A stretch of DNA of 64,000 bases. It comes from Hoylesella loescheii DSM 19665 = JCM 12249 = ATCC 15930 (GTDB lineage Bacteria > Bacteroidota > Bacteroidia > Bacteroidales > Bacteroidaceae). This document shows, piece after piece, positions 1-9,419 of this stretch. Location of the stretch: NCBI RefSeq assembly GCF_000378085.1, contig NZ_KB899210.1, positions 496,001 to 560,000 of the forward strand, read 5' to 3'. Both the position numbers and the translations under genes were made by a program. The notes under the pieces were generated by a model that had not been told where the DNA came from, made no database searches, and saw only the letters and a program-made list of their open reading frames with translations. Position 1 is the stretch's first letter. The number at the start of each line of letters is the position of its first letter.

Positions 1-763
1 AACTAGCGATGTCGCTAGCGTGCTTGCGACTGCGTACATAGACGATGGCAGAACCAGCCACGGCGTTGAGAATATGTATCAGTTCGGTATGCTTGTCCAT
101 GGTGTCGCGAACGATGTAAGCCAGATTTGAACGCTCGAAACTCATTCGATACACGTTCTTTTGCCTGAAATCCAATCGCTCTTGAATATCATCTATCACT
201 TTAGGTGTGGCTGTGGCTGTTAAGGCAAGTATCGCAGCATCGGGCTTAAGCTTCCTAATCTCGGCAATAGCAAGGTAAGAAGGACGGAAATCATAACCCC
301 ATTGGCTGATACAATGGGCTTCGTCTACGGTAACGAAGCTAACGTCCATGTGCTTGAACTTGGTTTTGAAGATGTCCGAAAACAATCGTTCGGGCGACAC
401 ATATAGAAGCTTTACTCCACCAAAGACACAATTTTCGAGCGTTGTGATTATTTCGCGACGACTCATACCCGAATAGATGGCAGCTGCCTGTATGCCTTTT
501 TGCCGCAGATGGTCCACTTGGTCTTTCATCAGGGCTATCAAAGGGGTTATCACCACGCATACGCCAGGCATCACCAAGGCAGGCACTTGAAAGGTGATAG
601 ACTTTCCGCCACCAGTAGGCATCAGTCCAAGCGTATCCCTCCCTTGGGCGATACTCTCGATAATATCGCGCTGTATGCCGCGAAAATCAGGATAGCCCCA
701 ATACTCGCGCAACGTTCGTTTAAACTCGTCGTGGGCGGTTTGCTTGGCGTTAGCTTCTTCCAT
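1..763 (-). CDS. recQ: ATP-dependent DNA helicase RecQ, N-terminal part (cut by window edge)
   Basis: Only the first 254 residues are inside the window; the gene runs off at base 1. The reading frame begins at an ATG at 763 and has the superfamily 2 helicase core of RecQ: Walker A TGGGKS at about residues 50-55, the DEAH box at 147-150 followed by CISQWG, which is the RecQ-specific form, and the motif III region ALTATAT. RecQ unwinds forks, D-loops and broken ends with 3'-5' polarity and works with the RecJ nuclease in end processing. The start lies 6 bases after the recJ stop on the same strand, so the two are almost certainly one transcript. The zinc-binding and HRDC domains would lie outside the window. 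Confidence 0.95.
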   Translation of the reverse strand, partial: MEEANAKQTAHDEFKRTLREYWGYPDFRGIQRDIIESIAQGRDTLGLMPTGGGKSITFQVPALVMPGVCVVITPLIALMKDQVDHLRQKGIQAAAIYSGMSRREIITTLENCVFGGVKLLYVSPERLFSDIFKTKFKHMDVSFVTVDEAHCISQWGYDFRPSYLAIAEIRKLKPDAAILALTATATPKVIDDIQERLDFRQKNVYRMSFERSNLAYIVRDTMDKHTELIHILNAVAGSAIVYVRSRKHASDIAS

Positions 764-769
764 AGGCGA

Positions 770-2518
770 TTAAAGGGCGTTGTTCTCGTCTTGTTCCTCG
801 TTCTCGGTAAGCCTAATATCTTCTATTTGTAGTTGTATGTTATTGTGTCTAAATACGTTATCTTCGATGGTATAGGCAATATCAAAGCTGCGTTTCGACT
901 TGATATAGCGAGCCGATGCACTCTGCCCAAAAGCAATTCCATTTACGACATTACTCGATTTGGAGTCGATAAGTTCCAGTTTAATATGCTCTTGTTCGCG
1001 TCCTACCACCTTACTTGTACCATAATCGTAAACATTGTTGGTGCAAAAGCGCGGCTTGAGGTTACCGGGTCCGAAGGGAGAAAACTTCTTCAGGTCGTGG
1101 TGCATTTTCTTCGTGATGTCCTTAAAGTCTATCATTTCGTCGATATGCAATATGGCCTCGGTCTGTTCGGGCAGTATATGGCTGTCAACATACTGGTGAA
1201 AGCGCTCCACAAACCGCGGAACGTCGTCCCATCTCATGGTTAGTCCAGCTGCGTAGGTGTGTCCTCCGAAGTTGATAAGCAAGTCGCGACAACTCTTAAT
1301 GGCTGAATAGATATCGAAACCCATAACGCTACGGGCCGAGCCTGTGGCAAAATCACCATCGCGCGTGATGACAACGGTTGGTCGGAAGTAAATTTCTGTG
1401 AGCCGCGAGGCAACAATACCAATCACGCCCTTCTTCCAATTCTCATCGTATAGCACGATACTCGACTGCTTTTTCTGACTTTCCAGACGCGCAACAATTT
1501 GGTTTGCCTCCTCGGTCATCTGCTTGTCTATATCTTTGCGTTGCTCGTTGTATTCGTTAATGTGCTTCGCGCTCTGCAAAGCTACGTTATAATCTTTCTC
1601 TACCAATAGCGACACGCTCTCTTTTCCACTCTCCATACGTCCCGACGCGTTGATGCGCGGACCTATTTTGAAAACAATGTCACTCATGGAAATCTCTTTA
1701 CCAGAAAGTCCACATATGTCTATGATGGCCTTTAAGCCCAAACTAGGGTTTTGGTTGAGCTGTTTCAGCCCGTGAAAAGCCAATATACGGTTTTCTTCTT
1801 CCACCTGCACGAGGTCAGCCGCTATGCTAACGGCACATAAGTCGAGCATGGGAATGAGTCGCGAGAAAGGAATACCATTGTTTTTGGCAAAGGCTTGCAT
1901 GAACTTAAAGCCAACCCCACAACCCGAAAGGTGTTTAAAGGGATAGTTATCATCGGGGCGTTTGGGATTAAGAATGGCCACAGCGGGCGGCATTTCTTCA
2001 TCGGGTACATGATGGTCGCATATAATAAAGTCGATGCCCAACGTCTTGGCGTAAGCTATTTCGTCGATAGCCTTTATTCCGCAGTCAAGAATGATAACCA
2101 ATTTTACACCCGAATGATATGCGTAGTCTATGCCCTTGCGGCTAACACCATAGCCTTCTTCGTAGCGATCGGGTATATAATACTCGATGTTAGAGTAGAA
2201 TTGTTGGAGGAATTTGTACACGAGTGCCACTGATGTGCATCCATCCACATCATAATCACCATACACCATAATACGCTCTTTACGTCCCATGGCATCGTTT
2301 AACCTGTCTACGGCTACGTCCATGTCTTTCATCAAAAAAGGGTTGATGATGTCGTTGAGCTGCGGACGAAAGAAACGCTTGGCCGCACTTTCGGTAGTTA
2401 TGCCCCTACGCATGAGTAATTGGGCAAGAATGGTGCTCATATTGAGCTTCTCGCCCAGTTCCTTTGCCGCAGATTGCAGTTGTGGCGAAAGCGGTTCGTA
2501 TATCCATCTAAAGTGCAT
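770..2518 (-). CDS. recJ: Single-stranded-DNA-specific exonuclease RecJ
   Basis: 582 residues, normal for RecJ. The DHH phosphoesterase core is complete: DYDVDG at about 88-93, the DCG motif near 145 and DHH at 168-170 as metal ligands, then the DHHA1 domain with a GRINASGRM motif near 285 and a C-terminal OB-like region. RecJ degrades single strands 5' to 3' in RecF-pathway recombination, mismatch repair and base excision repair. It is the promoter-proximal gene of a recJ-recQ pair separated by 6 bases. The TAAnTTTA sequence about 70 bases upstream is a poor match to the Bacteroidetes -7 box, so the promoter is not located. Confidence 0.96.
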   Translation of the reverse strand: MHFRWIYEPLSPQLQSAAKELGEKLNMSTILAQLLMRRGITTESAAKRFFRPQLNDIINPFLMKDMDVAVDRLNDAMGRKERIMVYGDYDVDGCTSVALVYKFLQQFYSNIEYYIPDRYEEGYGVSRKGIDYAYHSGVKLVIILDCGIKAIDEIAYAKTLGIDFIICDHHVPDEEMPPAVAILNPKRPDDNYPFKHLSGCGVGFKFMQAFAKNNGIPFSRLIPMLDLCAVSIAADLVQVEEENRILAFHGLKQLNQNPSLGLKAIIDICGLSGKEISMSDIVFKIGPRINASGRMESGKESVSLLVEKDYNVALQSAKHINEYNEQRKDIDKQMTEEANQIVARLESQKKQSSIVLYDENWKKGVIGIVASRLTEIYFRPTVVITRDGDFATGSARSVMGFDIYSAIKSCRDLLINFGGHTYAAGLTMRWDDVPRFVERFHQYVDSHILPEQTEAILHIDEMIDFKDITKKMHHDLKKFSPFGPGNLKPRFCTNNVYDYGTSKVVGREQEHIKLELIDSKSSNVVNGIAFGQSASARYIKSKRSFDIAYTIEDNVFRHNNIQLQIEDIRLTENEEQDENNAL

Positions 2519-2666
2519 TATCGTGTTGATTTATTGTTTCTTATCCTTAATAGCGGTAGCGTAAACAGGTCGCATATAGTGTGTAAAGTTACAAAATATC
2601 TATGACATTCACAGCCGACAAACTGAAAACCTTTGGTTCTTATGCCATGCCAAGCATTGTGCGTCA

Positions 2667-4178
2667 TTACTTGGAAGTTCTAAATCCTTCCATGTTTTCA
2701 TACCTTCGCGCCATCATTCGTACGTAAACGTTCCGTATCCACAGGCGATGTGTGGCGATACCGATAATTCCTACTACACCAAGACAGATGTAGCTAACCG
2801 TGGGTGAACAGAAAATGGTGAGTAGGCCGACAAATACCATGGGCGAAAAGAGGGCCAAAATGGTAACAATCATATACAGGTAGTTTCGCTCCATGTTTCT
2901 GCTGGACATGATAGTAGCGTTAAGTTTTTGAGTTCGTTTGTTGTAAACGGCCGACTGGAAGAAAACAAAAAACTGAAATCCTGCTGCAAAAAGAGCGAAG
3001 CCCAACAACATAAGTAAACTTGCCTTGCCAACGAACACCATTGGAAGCATCAGCATAAAGGGCACGATAAGTAAGCCACAATACACATAGTACTTGGCTC
3101 GTAAAAGCGAATAAATGCTGTTGGGATGCACCATGAACATGTCAATATAGTTACCTTCCATGCTTAACAGCCGCGACAAAACTGAGAGTCCTAAGATGAC
3201 GAAGTTGTATGAACACCAAAAACGCACCATCCCATCCCCATTGTAGGCATGCGTAAAAGCAATGACAACGCTTAAAAGCGCTATCAGGAAAAAACTATAA
3301 ATGAACGTTTTGCGCGGATACTTATTGCGAGTAATCAATTTCCACTCCAAACGAGTGTATTCGCCAATCTCTCCGTGCTGCCTGAGAAAGGCTAATCTGT
3401 CTTTTCCGTCGACCTTGGTTTCTGCCTTCGCGCTTGTCAACTCTCGCCAAATGGCACGGAATTGCACTTCTCTATTGAGCAAAGTCACCAATATCAGCAG
3501 ACCAAGAACAATGAGAAGCGGCCATAGCTGACCATCTGACAAGGCAATACCTAATCGCGAATAAAAGAGAAGAAACGACGAAAACGAGCCGCCTTGCCCC
3601 AAAATCATGGGTACAGCCATAAGTCCATACACAGCTAAAAGTGCAAATAACCATAACAAGGACTGCGAAACAAGGGTACGGAAAAGCACATAGAGCTGAC
3701 TATTAAGCAATATGGCTAAACCTAAGAACGCCAAAAGCAGAATGGTTGCAAACAGACCATAGCTGAACACTACTGACATAATGCAATAGGGAACAAAAAG
3801 CACATACCACCATGTGTTGCCTAGATTAAAGAGCGAAGCAGCTATAAAGCTTTCAATACATACCTTTCTGGGCAGCGGCAGCAACGTGTATGGCTTAATA
3901 ATCTGTGCTGGAGTTTGCTGATAGGTGAAACGTATAAAGAGGTCTACCAACAAGATAAAGGGCAAAATGCCCACTGTTATGCCCACAGCATTGGCATCCC
4001 CCATATTGTTAACGGCCAAAGACAATACCACTGCAATAAACAACAAGTACGCAAAAGCCATTGTATAACCTATATAAAATAAGTATTTTGCCGAGCGATT
4101 GTGCTCATAATCCAAGGCACGACGCATGGATAAGGAGCGATGCTTATATAAAATACGGTATAATTGTAGGCGGTTCAT
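2667..4178 (-). CDS. DUF5687 family polytopic membrane protein (ABC-type permease-like)
   Basis: 503 residues with about 12 hydrophobic segments spread over the whole length and a short basic amino end, so an inner membrane protein. The overall look, including the loop with MSSRNMERNYLYM near the end, matches the Bacteroidetes DUF5687 family, whose members are usually described as permease subunits of an uncharacterised ABC exporter. In many genomes an ATPase gene is adjacent; here none is, as the neighbours are a LolA-like gene upstream (42-base gap) and recJ downstream. It is likely co-transcribed with ftsK-lolA. Family assignment is from recognition of the sequence style; substrate and function are unknown. 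Confidence 0.75.
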   Translation of the reverse strand: MNRLQLYRILYKHRSLSMRRALDYEHNRSAKYLFYIGYTMAFAYLLFIAVVLSLAVNNMGDANAVGITVGILPFILLVDLFIRFTYQQTPAQIIKPYTLLPLPRKVCIESFIAASLFNLGNTWWYVLFVPYCIMSVVFSYGLFATILLLAFLGLAILLNSQLYVLFRTLVSQSLLWLFALLAVYGLMAVPMILGQGGSFSSFLLFYSRLGIALSDGQLWPLLIVLGLLILVTLLNREVQFRAIWRELTSAKAETKVDGKDRLAFLRQHGEIGEYTRLEWKLITRNKYPRKTFIYSFFLIALLSVVIAFTHAYNGDGMVRFWCSYNFVILGLSVLSRLLSMEGNYIDMFMVHPNSIYSLLRAKYYVYCGLLIVPFMLMLPMVFVGKASLLMLLGFALFAAGFQFFVFFQSAVYNKRTQKLNATIMSSRNMERNYLYMIVTILALFSPMVFVGLLTIFCSPTVSYICLGVVGIIGIATHRLWIRNVYVRMMARRYENMEGFRTSK

Positions 4179-4220
4179 CAGTATAAACGTTACGAAACGA
4201 GGGCGTAAATGCTTTTAGGG

Positions 4221-4832
4221 TTACCTCAAATCTACCACCTCGGCACTGGGAAAATCTTTTGAATTGAAGCTAAAAAGATGGTCGGAGAGATTCTTCTGTT
4301 GGAAATTGTTTATCGTAATGGTACTCCATTCTCCTCCACGCTTCATCTTTACTTGCTTTGGCTTGTAAGTGGCATCTACCAAGACATAGATTTCGGGAAT
4401 GCCTTTATTACCCTTTTCGGCCACTAGATGTACCTGATAGTCGTGCCCCACCTTATTCATCGATAGTTTATAGCCACTTTTATACATATTAATAAAGGTA
4501 TAGGGGTTCATGGCAGCCTGCTGACTCTCGTTGGGGTTGCTAACGTTCACCTCGTTGGTAGAAGGTAGATAGCTCCATTGCGTTTTGCCATTGAACCACA
4601 CTGTGGCTTTCGACGTGCGCGCATAGAACTTATTTCCCTTAATAGAGATTGTACCGTTGATGGTACCTATCTTACTGCTCGTCAGTTTAAAGTTAGCCAA
4701 AGCCCCACCCTTGTTACCTACAATGGCAGCTGTTTTGTCTAATACTTTGCGGGCTTCGTTATCCGTTTGTGCCTTGGTGGCATTGAAAGCGAACACCGAA
4801 AGGCAAATCAATAATAATACTTTTTTCAACAT
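4221..4832 (-). CDS. LolA-like outer membrane lipoprotein carrier protein
   Basis: 203 residues with a clear signal peptide (about 21 residues, cleaved after KAQ), so periplasmic. The remainder is a single beta-rich domain of the LolA/LolB fold: DKTAAIVGNKGGALANFKL, repeated strand-type motifs such as GTINGTISIKGNKFYA, then WFNGKTQWSYLPSTNEV, typical of Bacteroidetes LolA-like proteins. LolA shuttles lipoproteins from LolCDE to the outer membrane. The gene lies 86 bases downstream of ftsK on the same strand, a linkage also common in Bacteroidales, and is probably transcribed with it. Bacteroidetes carry several LolA-like paralogues, so this may not be the main carrier. Confidence 0.85.
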   Translation of the reverse strand: MLKKVLLLICLSVFAFNATKAQTDNEARKVLDKTAAIVGNKGGALANFKLTSSKIGTINGTISIKGNKFYARTSKATVWFNGKTQWSYLPSTNEVNVSNPNESQQAAMNPYTFINMYKSGYKLSMNKVGHDYQVHLVAEKGNKGIPEIYVLVDATYKPKQVKMKRGGEWSTITINNFQQKNLSDHLFSFNSKDFPSAEVVDLR

Positions 4833-4918
4833 TGCTGCGTTTCCTTTTTATATAGCTTAATGTGATAATAATTCTTAGTAGTGCCGATTGGCACGATATG
4901 ACGAGTGCAACACCTGAC

Positions 4919-7405
4919 TTACCCTCCTCCACGCAACTTTGCCAATAGGGCGTTAAGCGTGTTTTCGTCGGTGATAAGCACTTCTCTAGGCTTACTTCCT
5001 TGTGCTATGCCCACGATACCAGCAGCCTCTAACTGATCCATGAGCCTACCTGCGCGGTTGTATCCGATGGAAAAACGCCGTTGTACCATACTTGTTGAAC
5101 CTTGTTGTGAGATAACAATGGCGCGAGCTGCTTCCTCAAAATAGGGGTCAAGACTATTCATGTCGGCCGTTCCACCACCACCCATGCCACCGTCTTCGGT
5201 GTTCGGTTCGGGTAGTTCCATTGGTTCAACGGGGCCGGGTTGACTTGCAATAAACTGGTTAATGCGCTCAACCTCAGGCGTGTCAACAAATGCACACTGC
5301 ACACGCACTGGCTCGTTGCCATTGAGGAACAACATATCGCCTCGACCAATAAGTTGATTGGCGCCCGGACGGTCAAGAATGGTACGCGAATCAATCATCG
5401 CGCTCACCTTGAAAGCCATTCTTCCAGGGAAGTTGGCCTTGATATTACCCGTAATAATGCTCGTTGTTGGGCGTTGGGTTGCTATCACCATGTGTATTCC
5501 AACGGCACGTGCAAGCTGAGCAATACGTGCAATTGGCAATTCAATTTCTTTGCCCGCAGTCATGATAAGATCTCCGAACTCGTCGATAATCACAACGATA
5601 TAGGGCATGTAGTCATGTCCCTTGGTGAGGTTTAGCTTGTGATTTACATACTTCTCATTATACTCCTTAATATTACGAGCACCTGCAATCTTCAATAAAT
5701 CATAGCGCGTGTCCATCAATTTGCAAAGACTGTTGAGCGTACGCACCACTTTTGTAACGTCGGTTATGATTGGTTCGTCACTCTCTTCGGGCACTTTGGC
5801 TAAGAAATGGTTAACGATGGGCGAGTAAATACTGAACTCCACCTTCTTCGGATCTATCAAAACAAGCTTCAATTCATTGGGATGCTTCTTGTAAAGCAAA
5901 GAAGTGATGACGGCATTAAGACCTACCGACTTACCTTGACCTGTTGCTCCGGCCACGAGTAAGTGGGGGATTTTGGCCAAGTCGACCATAAACACCTCGT
6001 TGGTGATGGTTTTACCCAATGCCAAAGGTAAGTCCATCTTCGTCTCTTGGAACTTCTTCGAGTTGAGAATGCTCTCCATAGACACGATATTGGGCTTGTT
6101 ATTTGGCACCTCTATACCAATAGTGCCCTTACCTGGAATAGGTGCGATGATACGGATACCCAGCGCGGCGAGGCTCAGGGCTATGTCGTCTTCAAGGTTT
6201 CGTATTTTATTGATGCGCACACCTTCAGCTGGCGTAATCTCATAGAGCGTAATGGTAGGACCAACCGTTGCCTTAATCTCCCTTATCTCAACGCCAAAGT
6301 CGCGCAGTACCTTAATAATTCGGTCGTTGTTAGCCTTCAACTCCTCCATATCCACATAGGGTTTGTTGTCGTTGTCGTAGGCTTTCAGCAAGTCGAGTGT
6401 GGGATATTTGTATGACAAGAAAGGTTCGAGGGGGTTGATGGGTGTGCTCAACACCTCAGCAGCAGTTAGTTCTCGGCCACTGGCAGTTTCTTCACCCTCT
6501 GGAATTTCAACTTTCAGTTGTGTCGAAGGATCGTCAGTTCCATTAAGGGCATTATCAACAGATTTACCAGAAAGAGGCATCTCACCACCTTGATTTCCAC
6601 CTTTGCCAGTGAGATCGACAACCGTTGGCGACACAACTTCATTACCATCATAGTCATCTTCATCGTCAATGGGCTGTTCTTCTTGTTGTGCTTCAACCTC
6701 AACCCCTTCGTCTCTATCATCAGGAACAGTTCGAGTACCATTGTTGGCAATCGTAAATTTCACCTTATTGGTGATATACTTAACTGGGTTTATTGCCTTA
6801 CGAACAAACGAAACCGTTTCTGCGCTAAGGTAAGTGAGGAACGCCAAGGCCACGATAAACAACAAGGCAGTAAGCCCAGGAGGGCCTATCATGTTCTCGA
6901 TGTTCTGCACACAATACAGACCATGGTTGCCCCCAGGGTTAAATGTGAGGCTACCTGTAAGTGGGGAGAGGAACTTAGCGAAAGCCACCGAGCACCACAC
7001 CATGACAATGGAGAGGTAAAAGAAGGTTTTCAACAAATTAACCTTATAGGCACGCGTTAACTTAGCGCCCAACAAGAGTATGAAAACAGGAATGGCAAAG
7101 GCTGCAAAACCAAAGTTAAGCGTTATGAGCGTGTAGGCGAGAATTGCACCTATCGAACCACAATAGTTGGTAAATTCCTTGCCCGTATTAAGCCATTCGC
7201 CAGGTCGAAGGTCTTCCAAAATACTTTGGTCGGCCTTTCCTGTGGTGAAGAAAGAGAACATAGCCAAAGCCACATACACAGCCAAAAGAATGAGTACGAC
7301 ACCTAGAACGAAGTCAGTTCTTTCGTTGCTTATCTTGAATATGCCACTAAGTGAGAATGTTGAACTTTTCCTTTTTGGCTTACTCTCTGTCTTTCTTTTT
7401 ACCAT
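4919..7405 (-). CDS. ftsK: DNA translocase FtsK/SpoIIIE
   Basis: 828 residues. Order: four to five transmembrane segments in the first 200 residues, an acidic linker (about 215-320), the FtsK alpha-beta motor with Walker A GATGQGKS at about residue 484 and the Walker B VVIIDEFGDL, then the C-terminal gamma winged helix (ARAIVISQQGSTSMVQRRFSIGYNRA region), which recognises chromosome polarity sequences. It pumps chromosome ends across the closing septum and activates XerCD at dif. The linker is short compared with E. coli FtsK, as is usual in this phylum. A glycine-rich stretch (GGMGGGG) joins the motor and gamma domains. A -7 box TAATTTTG lies 29 bases upstream of the start. Confidence 0.97.
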   Translation of the reverse strand: MVKRKTESKPKRKSSTFSLSGIFKISNERTDFVLGVVLILLAVYVALAMFSFFTTGKADQSILEDLRPGEWLNTGKEFTNYCGSIGAILAYTLITLNFGFAAFAIPVFILLLGAKLTRAYKVNLLKTFFYLSIVMVWCSVAFAKFLSPLTGSLTFNPGGNHGLYCVQNIENMIGPPGLTALLFIVALAFLTYLSAETVSFVRKAINPVKYITNKVKFTIANNGTRTVPDDRDEGVEVEAQQEEQPIDDEDDYDGNEVVSPTVVDLTGKGGNQGGEMPLSGKSVDNALNGTDDPSTQLKVEIPEGEETASGRELTAAEVLSTPINPLEPFLSYKYPTLDLLKAYDNDNKPYVDMEELKANNDRIIKVLRDFGVEIREIKATVGPTITLYEITPAEGVRINKIRNLEDDIALSLAALGIRIIAPIPGKGTIGIEVPNNKPNIVSMESILNSKKFQETKMDLPLALGKTITNEVFMVDLAKIPHLLVAGATGQGKSVGLNAVITSLLYKKHPNELKLVLIDPKKVEFSIYSPIVNHFLAKVPEESDEPIITDVTKVVRTLNSLCKLMDTRYDLLKIAGARNIKEYNEKYVNHKLNLTKGHDYMPYIVVIIDEFGDLIMTAGKEIELPIARIAQLARAVGIHMVIATQRPTTSIITGNIKANFPGRMAFKVSAMIDSRTILDRPGANQLIGRGDMLFLNGNEPVRVQCAFVDTPEVERINQFIASQPGPVEPMELPEPNTEDGGMGGGGTADMNSLDPYFEEAARAIVISQQGSTSMVQRRFSIGYNRAGRLMDQLEAAGIVGIAQGSKPREVLITDENTLNALLAKLRGGG

Positions 7406-7433
7406 CGTTGCTTTTTTAACTGAAAATCAACTG

Positions 7434-7441
7434 CAAAATTA
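7434..7441 (-). promoter_or_regulatory. ftsK promoter, -7 box
   Basis: On the minus strand the sequence reads TAATTTTG, an exact TAnnTTTG match, giving a leader of about 25 bases before the ftsK ATG at 7405. No TTTG is found at the expected -33 distance. Confidence 0.5.
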
Positions 7442-7484
7442 GCGTAAAAAACCAAGAAAGGCCCATAAAGTCACAACTTTTTTC

Positions 7485-7492
7485 TAATTTTG
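7485..7492 (+). promoter_or_regulatory. Promoter -7 box of the 3'-5' exonuclease gene
   Basis: TAATTTTG on the plus strand, an exact TAnnTTTG match 26 bases before the ATG at 7518. It is back to back with the ftsK -7 box, making this a compact divergent promoter region. A -33 TTTG is not evident. Confidence 0.5.
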
Positions 7493-7517
7493 CAACACGT
7501 TATAACGCGAAGTGGAA

Positions 7518-8141
7518 ATGAGAAAGATTATATATAACAAATTCGATAAGAAAAGCATTGCAGAACTTCCAACCGTCACGTTTCCTGGTAAAACAGTGGT
7601 GGTGATGAGTGAAAGCGAGGCAGAGAAGGCTGTAGACTTCCTTCTTAGCAACGACATTTTGGGCGTAGACACCGAAACGCGCCCTTCGTTTAAGAAAGGG
7701 GAGTCGCACATGGTGTCGCTATTGCAAGTGTCTACAAGCAACACTTGTTTTCTCTTCAGGCTCAACCACATTGGCATAACCCCTGCTATCTTGCGCCTTT
7801 TAGAGAACACAACGGTGCCTATGGTGGGCTTGTCGCTTCACGACGACATGCTCTCTTTGCACAAACGGGTGGGCTTTACGCCAGGAAACTTTATCGACTT
7901 GCAAGACCTTGTAGGCGAATTGGGCATTGAAGACCTAAGCCTACAAAAGCTGTATGCCAATCTCTTTCACCAAAAAATAAGCAAAAGACAACGGCTAACA
8001 AATTGGGACTCTGATGTTCTTAACGACAAGCAGAAGGCGTATGCAGCGCTAGATGCATGGGCTTGCATCAACTTATATAAGGAAATTTTACGCCTAAAAA
8101 ATAGTGGCGACTACGAATTGGTTATTAACGAGCAAAACTAA
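7518..8141 (+). CDS. 3'-5' exonuclease, DEDDy family (RNase D/WRN type)
   Basis: 207 residues from the ATG at 7518; a GTG two codons earlier is possible, but the ATG sits better behind the promoter. A single DEDDy domain: motif I with D51 and E53 (GVDTET), motif II with the LHDD aspartates near 109-110, and motif III with Y175-x3-D179 (YAALD). All four metal-binding acids and the tyrosine are present, so it should be active. The family removes nucleotides from RNA or DNA 3' ends; with no HRDC domain the substrate cannot be told. The gene starts a plus-strand run and is followed 57 bases later by an rRNA methyltransferase-type gene, which slightly favours an RNA role (inference). Confidence 0.9.
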   Translation: MRKIIYNKFDKKSIAELPTVTFPGKTVVVMSESEAEKAVDFLLSNDILGVDTETRPSFKKGESHMVSLLQVSTSNTCFLFRLNHIGITPAILRLLENTTVPMVGLSLHDDMLSLHKRVGFTPGNFIDLQDLVGELGIEDLSLQKLYANLFHQKISKRQRLTNWDSDVLNDKQKAYAALDAWACINLYKEILRLKNSGDYELVINEQN

Positions 8142-8198
8142 CATTTAGCCGTTTTTAGCTAAACGCCTAACCATCACTATCTGGCAATAATAAGGATT

Positions 8199-9386
8199 AT
8201 GTACAAATCGATATATCTTAAAAAGGGAAAAGAAGAAAGTTTAAAACGTTTTCATCCCTGGGTGTTCTCTGGCGCCATCAGTCATTTTGCTGAAAAGGGC
8301 GAAATTGAAGAAGGGGAAGTGGTACGTGTACTCACCAACGAGGGTGAATTTATCGCCGTTGGACATTATCAAATCGGCTCTATCGCCGTGCGAGTACTGT
8401 CTTTCAGGGATGTGGAAATTAACCCCGACTTTTGGAAAACCCGCCTAACCTCGGCCCTAAGCGCTCGTTTGGCCATCGGCATAGCTCACAAAACCGATAA
8501 CGACACCTATCGACTGGTGCATGGCGAGGGGGACAATCTGCCGGGGCTAATCGTTGATTGCTACGGGAAAACGGCCGTGATGCAAGCCCATAGCGTGGGT
8601 ATGCACCTCGCCCGACACGAAATTTGTAAAGCATTAGTCGAAGTATTGAGCTCGCACATCGAAAATGTGTACTACAAAAGCGACACCACCCTACCCTTCA
8701 AAGCCGAACTGGGACAAGAGAATGAATTTATATATGGCGGTAGCGAAAACAATACCGGCATGGAGAATGGGTTACTTTTCCATGTTGATTGGCTAAAAGG
8801 ACAAAAGACTGGGTTCTTTATCGACCAGCGCGACAACCGCTCGTTGCTCGAAAAATACGCCATGGGCAAAAGCGTACTCAATATGTTTTGCTACACAGGA
8901 GGCTTTTCTGTGTATGCTATGCGTGGTAACGCCAAACTTGTTCACTCGGTAGACAGTAGCGCAAAGGCCATCGAGCTGACCAACCAAAACGTAGAACTGA
9001 ACTTCCCCAACGACAATCGGCACGAGGCTTTCTGCGAAGACGCGTTCAAATTCTTAAACGCCAACGATAATAAATACGACCTCATTGTGCTCGACCCACC
9101 TGCTTTCGCCAAGCATCGCACTGCACTTCACAACGCACTTAAAGGTTATACGCGACTCAACGCAAAGGGCTTCGAGTGCATCAAGCCAGGTGGCCTGCTC
9201 TTCACATTCAGCTGCAGCCAGGTAGTCACCAAAGACCAGTTCCGCAATGCTGTGTTCACGGCCGCCGCACAAGCTGGTCGCAAGGTGCGCATCATGCACC
9301 AATTGCATCAACCAGCGGACCATCCCATCAACATTTTCCATCCCGAAGGCGAATATTTAAAGGGTCTTGTGCTCTATGTAGAGTAA
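8199..9386 (+). CDS. Class I SAM-dependent rRNA (cytosine) methyltransferase, RlmI/COG1092 family
   Basis: 395 residues. An N-terminal PUA domain (about 1-80, starting YLKKGKEESLKRFHPWVFSGAI), a central EEHEE-type subdomain, and a Rossmann methyltransferase with the SAM motif VLNMFCYTGGFSVYA near 226 and the catalytic-loop motif LDPPAF near 298. This is the architecture of RlmI, which makes m5C1962 in 23S rRNA of E. coli, and of related COG1092 enzymes. A cysteine after the SAM domain (FSCSQ) fits the m5C mechanism. The exact target in this organism is an assumption. It lies 33 bases before tilS and is probably in its operon. Confidence 0.88.
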   Translation: MYKSIYLKKGKEESLKRFHPWVFSGAISHFAEKGEIEEGEVVRVLTNEGEFIAVGHYQIGSIAVRVLSFRDVEINPDFWKTRLTSALSARLAIGIAHKTDNDTYRLVHGEGDNLPGLIVDCYGKTAVMQAHSVGMHLARHEICKALVEVLSSHIENVYYKSDTTLPFKAELGQENEFIYGGSENNTGMENGLLFHVDWLKGQKTGFFIDQRDNRSLLEKYAMGKSVLNMFCYTGGFSVYAMRGNAKLVHSVDSSAKAIELTNQNVELNFPNDNRHEAFCEDAFKFLNANDNKYDLIVLDPPAFAKHRTALHNALKGYTRLNAKGFECIKPGGLLFTFSCSQVVTKDQFRNAVFTAAAQAGRKVRIMHQLHQPADHPINIFHPEGEYLKGLVLYVE

Positions 9387-9419
9387 TTTTGCCCCACCAT
9401 TTCACCTCGTAAAACGTGC

